Source of the DNA: a virus
Virus record (IMG/VR): IMGVR_UViG_3300044539_000111
Coordinates: 1 to 64,000 of that record
DNA length: 64,000 bases
Strand: one strand, 5' to 3'
The position numbers were made by a program, and so were the translations under genes. The stretch's first letter is position 1; each line of letters begins with the position of its first letter. Positions 56,201 through 64,000 of the stretch are shown in pieces. Under the pieces are notes generated by a model. The model searched no databases. It saw only the letters and a list, made by a program, of their open reading frames with translations, and was not told the origin of the DNA.

Positions 56201-56310
56201 TATGTTTGCTCTTGCATGAGTTTATCATACATGATTTCAGCCAATAAAAAATTTGGCTCCTGCTCAAGAATTTTCTTAAATTCTGGTGAATTTGGATTTA
56301 CACAGCTCAT
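50284..56310 (-). CDS. Giant virion cargo protein with zincin domain (2,008 aa)
   Basis: Start ATG at 56310 overlaps the polymerase stop (ATGA), so both giants are co-translated. The zinc motif VFHEFAHP (HExxH, residues about 236-240, DNA 55591-55605) lies in YIVAGNLTASDVFHEFAHPI, with a possible third ligand in YMEEAIVTSLEAI. The middle is long helical/α-β sequence. Near the C-terminus a hydrophobic stretch (AMQLVLAKMISMIINMLAMS, DNA about 50800-50860) precedes the acidic FDDDDDG. crAss-like phages package giant cargo proteins of this type and eject them with DNA; the peptidase may process co-packaged giants. Confidence 0.85.
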   Translation of the reverse strand: MSCVNPNSPEFKKILEQEPNFLLAEIMYDKLMQEQTYKMYDDTLEFKESTPITKEQELIGQTEDWGFKNPSEVALISDKELSLLIDNPAYNKIEDPVDQQKFNELANAIGEKEAWRDYFETNKVVRPANVVLEKLFKRLEEEEQDFQDTVNESMDLQMPSIDEFINQFEQVVEVENKAKALDVAEKLSKQLNVPYEVITQKELEEKFPNQSYRKAFYQAGKVYIVAGNLTASDVFHEFAHPIVKSMSKQNPELFQKLFDDLAATELGQRIIADLNLDPDLTPGTAAYMEEAIVTSLEAINENEDVAPKSFIQNLFFQIKQFLRKVFGKKIDVSKLNSKTTLADLVKMINYGEEFILDTEFLDKDLMVMFKTDYELLKQQIKDGSAKKTQELMNKFHDVVKLQLSNFKAENDIFKTIEVGLADENREGLLNQAQMILEGLATFGSRNIVIPLDALNITGNTAIDADIISFNNKINSFVQVISTVDEVVDLLNNKLKALAASGVKENNEFDQLFAIMQYNEEWLAKITDWKSEYTTYSLVTDPLTGQQVNPIYDALDELQEKLDAGKRISDSLQIDSVIDVLYDHLNELMTPIKKDYLDQMDSLKKVGSMAAYNKLHAEYYGLTPTDMVEYNRLKNKPEASLTRDEMIKLQELKLATFNSHVISKDALRAKAEGRLGDSHKWNGLFESFMNNQDQIVGGFYSFLMKTFNTIDGNANARRGELLNNLQPLLKAAGYDTHFLGEGKLGKEVGQINRSFKTNNKGESEEFLEWQFLSNFHNYEYDRQLLLDAVKFARQKFNLNKDAKSRDPLKAEFEKAKEALEDFDTKYMNRDYTDEFYQVAARYFKTDSGKLAKAALDDIFDRMRVISENADVNPTNFGKVDALNELWNEYQLLHNIYDFKTGEEKTGISREIAEILTGYRNEISEFYEWEEKENAFELALELLHDELVSKGKHPGSDAYNAVMEEWIKHNTTIAVSENYYINRAALIEERSFLVEPITRINNSFIDVTPMYEQIYGILKPSKDNFNQYNGNDLTPTAQAKIKDIQQTISNLKEQWLNIKGYSPQEMRNFRRIEEYYLENGEFEYDNDQDFYNNFWIDLQKRLANLGIDKDTLDRVREIDKELNGSKLSGLTQQYISNLKAFVETNDAFANIFEDAFKAYDFVDGEFPTSQDIFEAIKDTKFTDALSATSPEFKEWFDRNHYTESVNEFDKVDGHFVGEFTRNRPTAAWQFTMPSEISDYETKSVLGTKIPAEFSPNGYIELNGVPRIPTRAYYRRKVKQEFETAKIERDYVDNNGDLVIATVDNRGNWLPKNLDETDPNAKYVNGTYKKMFSNQRNLWNLLDYLKNKHLDNQKGLDASQKMYLSYPRYRKGDIEEYDKNYFQRKWNRVAETWRGAEDDFEYGIRTNDQQTASYKTLTRPIGGSYKLDISDVSTNIIDKMMDHSYSIEHFKGMRKVNSFANVFENAMTNMYTNPAKTVVDKMLKDSELLEKQDSTQSRRIKNIREIIDKNFKGVTITGFVSGGTDASGGTMFTARVIGGLQRWMSFTSFALDPVKSVRNYVGGKSMMYKKATEGSVYNMKDVALTRGKSASVMGELIAMQYSNKNVSARLQLLDILNAIPGNLKKEIGARGSKTVAQSLFGGSFFYADRKYLSESVPVHQFLAILEHNSFMINGKKTSLDEAIELVDGKIQTVAGVPADMAITYDADGNIKFGKKIQDLMNEHQSFLQKSLGIANEFNEPEVYRSLLGKAAFFLMKFFPGMALDRYQIRTKKGKRGQRRLNYSTRRAELGTYLGIVALANELVSNKGKFWQLDAYSWQAKKGAMQLVLAKMISMIINMLAMSIGFDDDDDGLIDFTWDPNDDGIYSKLKHSTSLPELPLISDARTIKGTNKRFHSENYLKLQTLRLLLVFKKEEDTFFLTNALSTTKDIVTGQSPLFTGGGLATIEDLASSLYATYFTDEPDVYEKAAGPYKFQEKGRDKALNIVLKSMGLSGSLVDAPTTIQRENSDFFN

Positions 56311-59300
56311 TTATAACATGCTTTAAGTTTCTCAATAATTATTTTTTGCACAAGATCATTTCCTTTTGCAAGTGCTTCTTCAATGTATTGTTTTGCATCT
56401 GCTACAGTATGTTCTTTTTGAAGACTTACTGTTAGCTTTTTAGCAAAGTTAACTAATATAGTTTGTTTTTGTTCGGCAGTAAACGGCAGTGTATTAAAAG
56501 TCAAAGAACCCGCTTGTTTTAACTGAGTAATATTATCTTCTAATCTTTTAAGTTCTTCCTGTAAAAATTTATATGTTTCAGGAGCTCTTGTGGGTAATTC
56601 AGCTAAACCAACACCCATTTGTGGAATTATAAGTTTAGAATATTTTCCAGTGTTCCATTCTGCAATTGCTTTGTTTATGTCTTCAGTAATTATTTTTTTA
56701 TTTTCTTGTAACTCTTTATCTGATTTGTATGCTTCTTCGCCTCTTGCAGGTAATTTTTTAGTAGATATACCAATTGCATTTGGTTCATCGCGCATTTCTT
56801 TTGCTTGACCACCTAATCCTTTTCTTATATCATTATCTCCAAATAAATACAAAGTTGCAGGATTTGCTTTAAGTTCACTTCTTAAAATAATTTTATCTGT
56901 TTTTTCAACAACGCCTGTAGATAATTGAGTAGTTGGAGCAGACCAATCATGTTGATTAATTAAATAATCTAATGCTGTAGCATGTGTAGCATAACCTTTT
57001 TCTTGATAATAAAGAATTGAAGATCCTTTAATTTTTCCTGAAGCAATGTCATTAATTATTGCTTGTCTATATTCTTCAGTTGCATTTGCATTACCTAAAT
57101 TTTCTCCAGTTGTCATCCAATGAATAAATTTCATAGTAGAAATTTTACCTGCTTCATCTCTTGACGTTTGTTCATCTTGCCAATCAAATGGATTACCCAA
57201 TGTTAAACCATCTTTGTAGTTTTGCAAAAATGATTTTTTAGAATTACCTCTAAAAGCAATAATCATTGTTTTTAGTTTACCGGTTTTTCTATTCATTTTA
57301 TTATCAAACAAACTGCGCGCTTCAGGTACAATATCATTCCAAAAATTCTTACCTGTGTATGTGGTATTTACATCTAAATCAGATGGTAGAACAACATTTT
57401 CTGATTTAGTTTTATCACCAAGCTGCTCATAAATATTTTGAGCTGCTGATTTTGTTTTAACCGGAACAGGTGTTTGATTAAGTTTAGCACTAGATGTAAG
57501 TACAGCTTGTCTATATTCCATTAAAGTTTCTTCTACTAATGAATCAAACAAAGTTTTACCAACAACAATTCTACCTGATGAAAATTTAAGTTCATTGATG
57601 AATTTAACTCTGAAGCCCACATAATTATTTTTTTTGTAGCTGGTATCTAAATCAGCAATAATTGAGCGTAATTGTTCTTTAACTATCTCTTTTCCATTGT
57701 TGATTAATTCAGACTGAGTAAGCTTTGTAAACCACTCAGGAGTCTTTCTATTTATATCATCATAAAGTATATCCAATAGTTCATTAAACACATTAGAGTT
57801 TGCTGTTCTTGTATCTGTTAGTTTTGGATCATACATTGGATCAGTTACACTTTCAAATGCTTTAGCTGAAATCATTTCATTGTATGTACCTAGCTCTGAA
57901 TAACGTATTACTTTTTTAAATCCAAGACCTTCCAAATGTTTTACAGCCATGTCATCTATACCGGAAGCTGTACCTACAAAGAATGAAGACACACCTGCTT
58001 CTACAGCCTTATCTATTAATGGCTTATGATAAGCATCAAAAGTTTTTTCAACCGCTGTTACAAACTCTTCTTTCTTTTTACCTAAGTATGCATTTTGAGT
58101 AATAGTACTACCAAACACCCAAACTTTATCTGTAGGAACAAATTCAGTTTTTGCTGACTTAGGTTTGGCTAAGGTTCCAGGATGAAAAGATTCTAAAGCT
58201 GCGGCATACGCTGCAGATGATGACTCATACTTAGAATTAAGTGGAGTTGTAGCTTTACCAATTGCTTTAGTGGCAGAGTTTGCCATCGCCTCATCTTTAA
58301 TTGCAAATTTTTCTTTGAAGACATTTGACTGAGCAACTGATAAAAATCCTTTTTTAGCATTTTTAGTTTTGTATCTTAAACTTGGTAAGTCACCTGAATT
58401 ATCAATACCTAAAATAAGCAAAGCCTTATCTAATTCTTTTTGACTTTTTCCTTCCGGTGCAATAAATTTCTGATCTCTAATTACCCATTCCATATTCTGA
58501 ATTGATTCAGCAAATGCTAATGGAGTCATTGATTCATCATTGTAGAAGTACTCAAGTTTTAATTCCTTTTGTTCTGCTGTTATAGCTTTAGCTAAAGGAA
58601 TTTTTGTAATGTTACTTGCTCTTACTTTTGATTCTTTGAGCTTAATATCTTTTGAGAATTTTAGTTTGTCAACAAGATAGTTAGCACCACGAACTTTCAT
58701 ACGCATTCCAGTGCCAACAATCATTCCTTGGTACAAGTTTTTAAACTGATCAATAATTTGTGCATCAATTTCTTTTCTGTTTTCTCTTTGGTCAAAACTT
58801 TTTTGCAATTCATCCAGCACTTGATAAATATACGGAAGACCAATTTGATTTGTTATTGCTTGTTCAAAGTAACTCTGATCAATAATTGGGAGCATGGAAT
58901 ACTTTGAAGCACGGTTAACACCAGACTGCATTATTGCAAGGTGATTTAATTTGTTGATGAAATTTTTAACTTCAGGATGTGGACTGTTTTTAAGTTCTTG
59001 AATATTTTCTCTATAGATAGAAGCCATTTGTGGATCTTTCACCTGCGGAAAATAAATGTTGTTCTTTTTAGCAGATTCATTAAAGTCATATTTTACATCT
59101 CTGAATAAAGCATAGTTTTCTAATTCAGGATAAAGAGCTTTTAAGTTTTGAACAACAGATGCAGCACCAGTAGAAATATCAAACATAGCACTTACATTCC
59201 CTGTGTTATATAAAGCAGCTCTTCCCAATATAATTAGTTTTCCTTGCTCAAAACCTTGATTCATAAATGTTCTCTTTGGTTGATCAAACACTTTGAATTT

Positions 59301-62300
59301 TTCTTTAAACTCATCAACAGTTAAAGTTTCAGCAACCTTAGAAAGATTACTGTATTCAAGTCTAAACTTAACCCATTCTTTTGGTAAAGCGTTGTTAAAG
59401 AATTTTCTGAATGGCATAAACTCCAACATGTTTGCTTCTTTAAAGTAAACATCTGGGCTGTATCTTACTTCACCAGTTTCTTCATTAATGTCCATACCAA
59501 ACTCAACAGATGCATCTTCAACTAAAGTATAGGATTTTCCAACTATGTCAATTTTTTCTGTATCACCTTTGATAAACTTTGTTGGACTTGTAGTATAACT
59601 GTTATCATTATAGACTGCATTTTGATACAAGAACCAAAGAAAGTCATTTTTAAAATCAGCAAGTAATTTTCTTTGATCAACACCCTTTGGTCTTTTTAAA
59701 TCAAGCGATCTTAAAATCAAAGCTTTGTTGTTTCTAAGTTTAAAATACTTAGAAAATAAATCAACAATGAACTCATCATTGTTAAATTTACCAACAGGTG
59801 TATCTTTTAATTTGTCAAACCATGCATCTGGAATCATCTTTTCTGCAATAGGAATTAATTTAAACTCCTCTATTGATTCAATTCTAGCTTGTGCTTCACT
59901 GATGTTTGAAATTTTCTGAGTATCAAATTTTGATACCATTGTAAAATCAGTTAATGCCTGAGCCATTTGTTTTATCTGAAGAAAATGAGATAAGATTTCC
60001 ATATCTCTATAGTTGGGTTCTTGCCCTAATCTATTTGCAATATCTTCATTTGTAAAAGGTTTTGCTGTGTTTGCAATTCTATTAAATGATCCTAAAGAAC
60101 TAGCTTTAGTTACATTTGTTGGATCACTAAAAACATTAGCATATTTTTTACTCAATACTTCCGCTGCTTTTCCAAGCGTGTCAGTTTTACCTTTCTCGTA
60201 ATCTTCAGACAACGCAGCAAATACTCCTTTGTATTCTTCTAGTACTTGATTAAATTCTAAAACTAATGGATTATTCACCATGTTAATAGCTGACGTTACA
60301 TTCATACCTGCCATCACCATAAATAATAATACAGGCGCAGTTTCTTTAGTACCTTGAGCATCAAAAATCCAAGCATCTTTAGCAACATCCACAAAACCAT
60401 TAATAAGCTGAGAAAGAATATCTGAAATTTCTAAGCCGTCCACATTTTTCATTGCGCCTAAAGTGATTGCATTTTTTTCAACATTCAAATTAAATCCAGG
60501 AGTACCTGCATCAGTTACAAAATTTAATTTTTTGTTGCTAAACGTATCAACTGTTTTTAATGCTGCTGCATACTGAGGCGTGTTTGCTTTTCCAAAGTCT
60601 TGAAGAAGCTCTAATGCTTTTACAAACTTAGCTTGATCTTCATTGCTTGTTTCTTGCAAAGTTGCACCAAATGTTGTAAAAAGTGCATAGAATGTAGACG
60701 TAACCGCAGCAATCCCTAATGAATCTTTTCCTACAGAATTTTCCTGATGCTTTAATAAGTTAAACCTGTACTCAAAAATGGAAGTGTTTGAGATTTTTCC
60801 ATTTTTCTGAATCTTGTTGTAGTTTTTCTTAGTCAATTTACCTGCATCTCTGGAAGGTCCTTCGGTATCTTTAGTTGTATTCGGAGTAATCAAATGCTTT
60901 AAGTTATCATTCATCAAAACTCTTTCATTCAACAAATCAAAAAACCTATTCTCTAATCCTTTAACACCTTTGCCATCACGTTCTCTTTGGAAGTTAGCAA
61001 TGTTTACCTTAATGGCATCTACAGCTTCCTGACTCTTCTCTATTTTAGACATGAACTCAAGATAGTTTTCTTTTACAACAGCCATTCTATCAGCCTTGTT
61101 TTTAATTACTGTATCAAAGAAAGCATTTGTTTCACTTTGAGCAAAACTTAATAATGTTAATTTTTGATTTACTTTTTCATCAATTTGTTTTTGTAATTCA
61201 CCATGTAGTTTTTCTTGAAACTCATAATCATAGTCTTTGTTTTCATACACAGATTTCTTTTCTGCATACAAAGCATCAATATCTACTTGAAGATCACTTA
61301 TCTCACCATAAAATGCACCAACGTACTCATTTAAACCTTCTTTTTCAACAAGGTAATCCGTGTATTCTTTCCAGTTTTTTTGTAATGCTGTGTTTGCTTT
61401 TTCTAATTTAGGTTCTTCTTTTTCAATACTCTCTCTTATTTCTTCATAAGTTCGATTTGATGATGAATACTTTACTGCTTCTACAGATCCATTGTAGTTT
61501 CTGATATTCATAAACATCATAAATAACTTATCAATATCAAAGTCAGCTCCAGACTGAGAAACAATTTCAGTAGGTAGTATAATTGTAGGACCGGCAAACT
61601 CAGGTAAAAATTCTGCAACTGTAGCAGCAACTAATGAGTTTGGTCCCTGCGTAGGAATACGCACACCAGGAAGTTTAATTAACTCTCCATATTTATTTTG
61701 CCAGTATGTAGTTTTAATTGCATCATTAAGTCTTTGTAATGATGCGTTATAGTCTAATACTTTTTTACCATTTTCATCTTCAGTGTAAACAGCAATTTTT
61801 TCTCCTTTGACATTTTCTGTGTAAAGTAATTTTTTGAAATCACCTTGAAGTGAAATCTTAACATCCATTCCTTTTACAATAGCTTTCCCATCATTATCCA
61901 AAACCTCATTTCCAAACTCATCTTGTAAGAAATAAAACTTCAAACCATTAGAACCATTCTTCAATAAAGCAGCTTGATTAGAACTTTTAAGCATTTCTTC
62001 AGAAACAGATATTCCGCCAGTCACTTGGAACTTTTCAAACATTGTACCTGCAACTTGAACTAAGGCTTCTCCATTAACTGTAATCCTTCTTAAAGTTTTA
62101 TCTACAAGAGTCACTAACAATTCTTCTAGCTTATCGCTAATCAATGACAAAGACAAGTCATCTATTAATGTTCCATCAGGTTTAATCAAATAGCTAATCT
62201 CCTCTGGCAATACCTCTTTAGACTTTAACTTCTCTCTCAAGTAGTTCGCTAGTTTTGAAGAGTCACCGGTATAAGTTTTTTGACCATTAACTGTATCTTC

Positions 62301-64000
62301 TTTAAGAGCAATGTCTTCCAACAATCTATCTCTTAAAACATTTTGCATTTCATCTAAGGTGCTAGTATAGTCTTGATACCATTGCCATTTTTTAGATTGT
62401 TTTAACTTATCATTTTTAGACAATGCTTCCCATGCATCTTTTTTGTTTTTCTTACCTGTGTATTTAAAGTCAGTAGGAACACCGCCATCTAAAATACCAA
62501 TCAAAGCAATTTTTCTTACTTGAGTTGGTAAAGTAATATGTTCTTTATATCCTTCATCTAAAAAAATTTGACTCTTTAAATACTTGACATGAATTACATT
62601 TGGCGTAAACTGAATATCTACATTAAATTCTCTTTTGCTTGCATCATAAAAATTATCAAAATCAGCAACAATCTCTTTACCTTTTTCTGTTTCAACAACT
62701 TTTACTTTTGAAAGAGAAGATAGTTTAGATCCAGATTCCATTGTCACATAATCAATTCCTTGCTCCATCATTTTTTCATGCATGATTTGCAAAGGAGTTC
62801 CTTCTATTAATGCAGGAATTAATGGCATCAATGAGTACTTATGAAATGCAGAATGACCTAAAGTAATTCCTAAATCTTTTAGTATTTTTTCAGATTTTGG
62901 ATTTGAAACATTACCATAGTACTGAAACTTTCTAACAGGAAATGTAGCAATCATATCCTCTTGTGTCAACTTAGTTCCCGCAAGCATTTTTTGATACATT
63001 TTTTCTTGAGCATCTGACCACTCACCAATTGAATCATTTAGTATTCGGTATGCATCAAATGATAACCATCCCTGGCCATCAGCTTCTTTCATGTTATTAT
63101 AATCAGCCGTGTCTACACCTAAAAGTTTTTGATAATGATCTATGTAAATAGAATTAGATTTAGCTTCTTTTATAATAGCTGTTTGTAAAAAACCAGTGTA
63201 CTCATAACTTAAAGTAATAGATGGTTTTTCTTTGTTATGTTTTTTAGCAAACCCGTAAGCATTGTACTGTGTGGAATTTATGTACTTCATCCAAACTCCA
63301 TCATGTCTAAAGATTTTACCAGTAGAAATTAGTCCAGCAATACGTTTGTGAAAAGCTTCCCCCTCTACATCGTGTACTGTTACATCTCCTAAAAACAAAG
63401 CATTGTAGTTCAAGTTTTGAATAAAGTTGTTCATCAAAAACACCTTAATCATTTTTTCTTTTACTGCTTCTTTGTTTTCAGCTTCAGATAACTCAGGATC
63501 TGATTCTATTTCTTTAGCGTATGATTCAAATAAACTGTCACCAATAACTAACTTACCACCTAACTCATCATTTAACTTTGTAGTTTCCTTTTTAAAGTAA
63601 TCAATCAATGCATTTTCAACTCTAGTTTTTAACTCTGGAGATAAAGCATCAATTGAAAAACTTCCTTTTCCTTTAGCATTTTCTGATTCAGAAATTACAG
63701 AGTTGATGTCAAATGCCAACAAGTCTTTTTTCAAGTTTTTATCAAAGCTTTCATCAAAAATTTTATCAAATACAAACCAGTCGCCACCACGGTTTAATTG
63801 AGCTACATCTATAGCAAGATCTTCAGGTTTAATCTCACCTGACAAAATCATTGATTGCAATTTTTTTATTTGCTGTATTCTTATAAGTTCTGCAGCTAAA
63901 TGATTTTTAAATTCTGTAAAAAGAATTTCTCCTTTGTATCCTTCAGCAAAAATCTTTTCAGATTCATTTATATTGATAAGAAGATTGGTATTCTTTCTTC
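56307..64000 (-). CDS. Virion RNA polymerase giant protein, 5' end beyond the window (at least 2,563 aa)
   Basis: The frame is open through 64000, so the apparent start at 63860 (a TTG inside AAA-AAA-TTG-CAA) is internal and the gene continues to the right. The catalytic double-psi β-barrel motif DFDID is at 61530-61544 within SQSGADFDIDKLF, preceded by RIPTQGPNSLVAATVAEFLP, as in the crAss-like virion RNA polymerase of phage phi14:2. The C-terminal region adds an SLOG-like fold (VWVFGSTITQNAYLG … FFVGTASGIDDMAVKHL, about 57890-58140), a DUF4326-like module (MIIAFRGNSKKSF … TLGNPFDW, about 56940-57280) and a DUF7831-like module (TLYLFGDNDIRKGLGGQAKE … PTRAPETYKFLQ, about 56540-56910). Transcribes early genes after ejection. 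Confidence 0.85.
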   Translation of the reverse strand, partial: RKNTNLLININESEKIFAEGYKGEILFTEFKNHLAAELIRIQQIKKLQSMILSGEIKPEDLAIDVAQLNRGGDWFVFDKIFDESFDKNLKKDLLAFDINSVISESENAKGKGSFSIDALSPELKTRVENALIDYFKKETTKLNDELGGKLVIGDSLFESYAKEIESDPELSEAENKEAVKEKMIKVFLMNNFIQNLNYNALFLGDVTVHDVEGEAFHKRIAGLISTGKIFRHDGVWMKYINSTQYNAYGFAKKHNKEKPSITLSYEYTGFLQTAIIKEAKSNSIYIDHYQKLLGVDTADYNNMKEADGQGWLSFDAYRILNDSIGEWSDAQEKMYQKMLAGTKLTQEDMIATFPVRKFQYYGNVSNPKSEKILKDLGITLGHSAFHKYSLMPLIPALIEGTPLQIMHEKMMEQGIDYVTMESGSKLSSLSKVKVVETEKGKEIVADFDNFYDASKREFNVDIQFTPNVIHVKYLKSQIFLDEGYKEHITLPTQVRKIALIGILDGGVPTDFKYTGKKNKKDAWEALSKNDKLKQSKKWQWYQDYTSTLDEMQNVLRDRLLEDIALKEDTVNGQKTYTGDSSKLANYLREKLKSKEVLPEEISYLIKPDGTLIDDLSLSLISDKLEELLVTLVDKTLRRITVNGEALVQVAGTMFEKFQVTGGISVSEEMLKSSNQAALLKNGSNGLKFYFLQDEFGNEVLDNDGKAIVKGMDVKISLQGDFKKLLYTENVKGEKIAVYTEDENGKKVLDYNASLQRLNDAIKTTYWQNKYGELIKLPGVRIPTQGPNSLVAATVAEFLPEFAGPTIILPTEIVSQSGADFDIDKLFMMFMNIRNYNGSVEAVKYSSSNRTYEEIRESIEKEEPKLEKANTALQKNWKEYTDYLVEKEGLNEYVGAFYGEISDLQVDIDALYAEKKSVYENKDYDYEFQEKLHGELQKQIDEKVNQKLTLLSFAQSETNAFFDTVIKNKADRMAVVKENYLEFMSKIEKSQEAVDAIKVNIANFQRERDGKGVKGLENRFFDLLNERVLMNDNLKHLITPNTTKDTEGPSRDAGKLTKKNYNKIQKNGKISNTSIFEYRFNLLKHQENSVGKDSLGIAAVTSTFYALFTTFGATLQETSNEDQAKFVKALELLQDFGKANTPQYAAALKTVDTFSNKKLNFVTDAGTPGFNLNVEKNAITLGAMKNVDGLEISDILSQLINGFVDVAKDAWIFDAQGTKETAPVLLFMVMAGMNVTSAINMVNNPLVLEFNQVLEEYKGVFAALSEDYEKGKTDTLGKAAEVLSKKYANVFSDPTNVTKASSLGSFNRIANTAKPFTNEDIANRLGQEPNYRDMEILSHFLQIKQMAQALTDFTMVSKFDTQKISNISEAQARIESIEEFKLIPIAEKMIPDAWFDKLKDTPVGKFNNDEFIVDLFSKYFKLRNNKALILRSLDLKRPKGVDQRKLLADFKNDFLWFLYQNAVYNDNSYTTSPTKFIKGDTEKIDIVGKSYTLVEDASVEFGMDINEETGEVRYSPDVYFKEANMLEFMPFRKFFNNALPKEWVKFRLEYSNLSKVAETLTVDEFKEKFKVFDQPKRTFMNQGFEQGKLIILGRAALYNTGNVSAMFDISTGAASVVQNLKALYPELENYALFRDVKYDFNESAKKNNIYFPQVKDPQMASIYRENIQELKNSPHPEVKNFINKLNHLAIMQSGVNRASKYSMLPIIDQSYFEQAITNQIGLPYIYQVLDELQKSFDQRENRKEIDAQIIDQFKNLYQGMIVGTGMRMKVRGANYLVDKLKFSKDIKLKESKVRASNITKIPLAKAITAEQKELKLEYFYNDESMTPLAFAESIQNMEWVIRDQKFIAPEGKSQKELDKALLILGIDNSGDLPSLRYKTKNAKKGFLSVAQSNVFKEKFAIKDEAMANSATKAIGKATTPLNSKYESSSAAYAAALESFHPGTLAKPKSAKTEFVPTDKVWVFGSTITQNAYLGKKKEEFVTAVEKTFDAYHKPLIDKAVEAGVSSFFVGTASGIDDMAVKHLEGLGFKKVIRYSELGTYNEMISAKAFESVTDPMYDPKLTDTRTANSNVFNELLDILYDDINRKTPEWFTKLTQSELINNGKEIVKEQLRSIIADLDTSYKKNNYVGFRVKFINELKFSSGRIVVGKTLFDSLVEETLMEYRQAVLTSSAKLNQTPVPVKTKSAAQNIYEQLGDKTKSENVVLPSDLDVNTTYTGKNFWNDIVPEARSLFDNKMNRKTGKLKTMIIAFRGNSKKSFLQNYKDGLTLGNPFDWQDEQTSRDEAGKISTMKFIHWMTTGENLGNANATEEYRQAIINDIASGKIKGSSILYYQEKGYATHATALDYLINQHDWSAPTTQLSTGVVEKTDKIILRSELKANPATLYLFGDNDIRKGLGGQAKEMRDEPNAIGISTKKLPARGEEAYKSDKELQENKKIITEDINKAIAEWNTGKYSKLIIPQMGVGLAELPTRAPETYKFLQEELKRLEDNITQLKQAGSLTFNTLPFTAEQKQTILVNFAKKLTVSLQKEHTVADAKQYIEEALAKGNDLVQKIIIEKLKACYK

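Noticed and set aside
56307-63860. Complete 2,517-residue polymerase gene starting at 63860
   Set aside because: The putative start is a TTG inside a frame that stays open to base 64000; the gene is cut by the window edge.
1-64000. Stop-codon reassignment as seen in some crAss-like phages
   Set aside because: TAG, TGA and TAA all end genes at operon junctions here (for example TAG at 19566-19568 and 49732-49734, and many ATGA overlaps), and no in-frame stops interrupt conserved domains.
1-64000. CRISPR arrays, insertion sequences, integrase or attachment sites
   Set aside because: No regularly spaced repeats, transposase motifs, tyrosine/serine recombinase motifs or flanking duplications were seen.

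Overview
The window is part of a crAss-like tailed phage genome (order Crassvirales) that very probably infects a member of Bacteroidota. Four things point there. (i) A portal–TerL pair is followed by small packaging genes and an IHF-like protein. (ii) Two giant proteins are encoded back to back: a >2,560-residue virion RNA polymerase with the DFDID catalytic motif, and a 2,008-residue HExxH zincin cargo protein. (iii) The replication set is of the crAss type: family B polymerase, DnaB-like helicase, Toprim primase, Sak4-like ATPase, acidic-tailed SSB, degenerate uracil-DNA glycosylase and Dda-like helicase. (iv) The DNA is AT-rich, Shine-Dalgarno sites are scarce, promoter boxes are TAnnTTTG, and small lipoproteins carry LxxxC lipoboxes. 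TAA, TGA and TAG all act as ordinary stops, so there is no sign of stop-codon reassignment.

Layout: 1-15,786 is a minus-strand block. Read in the direction of transcription it holds a wHTH regulator/initiator-like gene, small accessory genes (GIY-YIG nuclease, MazG-like, GroES-like), a receptor-binding/β-helix tail cassette, lysis genes (holin, small membrane protein, repeat protein with cationic helix, amidase), then packaging (IHF-like, PD-(D/E)XK nuclease, TerL, portal running off the left edge). 15,787-16,175 is the divergent regulatory gap. 16,176-50,291 is a plus-strand early/replication block: first a string of tiny membrane and lipoprotein genes, then GC-rich structured non-coding RNA (including two tandem copies of one fold), a tRNA-like gene, many small accessory genes (HNH, ClpS-like, DnaA-C-like), and the replication/recombination core together with a MoxR–VWA-metallopeptidase pair. 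One gene (29,955-30,257) runs against this block and shares a CATG start with the UDG-like gene. From 50,284 to the right edge is a second minus-strand block with the two giant virion proteins; the polymerase reading frame continues beyond the window.

Working together: the virion RNA polymerase and zincin cargo are expected to be ejected with the DNA and to start early transcription. Early plus-strand genes then build membrane/periplasmic proteins and the replisome, and the minus-strand blocks make virions and lyse the cell. The most unusual items are the tandem GC-rich RNA, the SLOG/DUF4326-like/DUF7831-like tail fused to the virion polymerase, a 10-mer GTTACTATCA repeated on the plus strand of the early block, paired TGCACC-N6-GGTGCA palindromes 42 bp apart, and phage-encoded ClpS- and GroES-like proteins.
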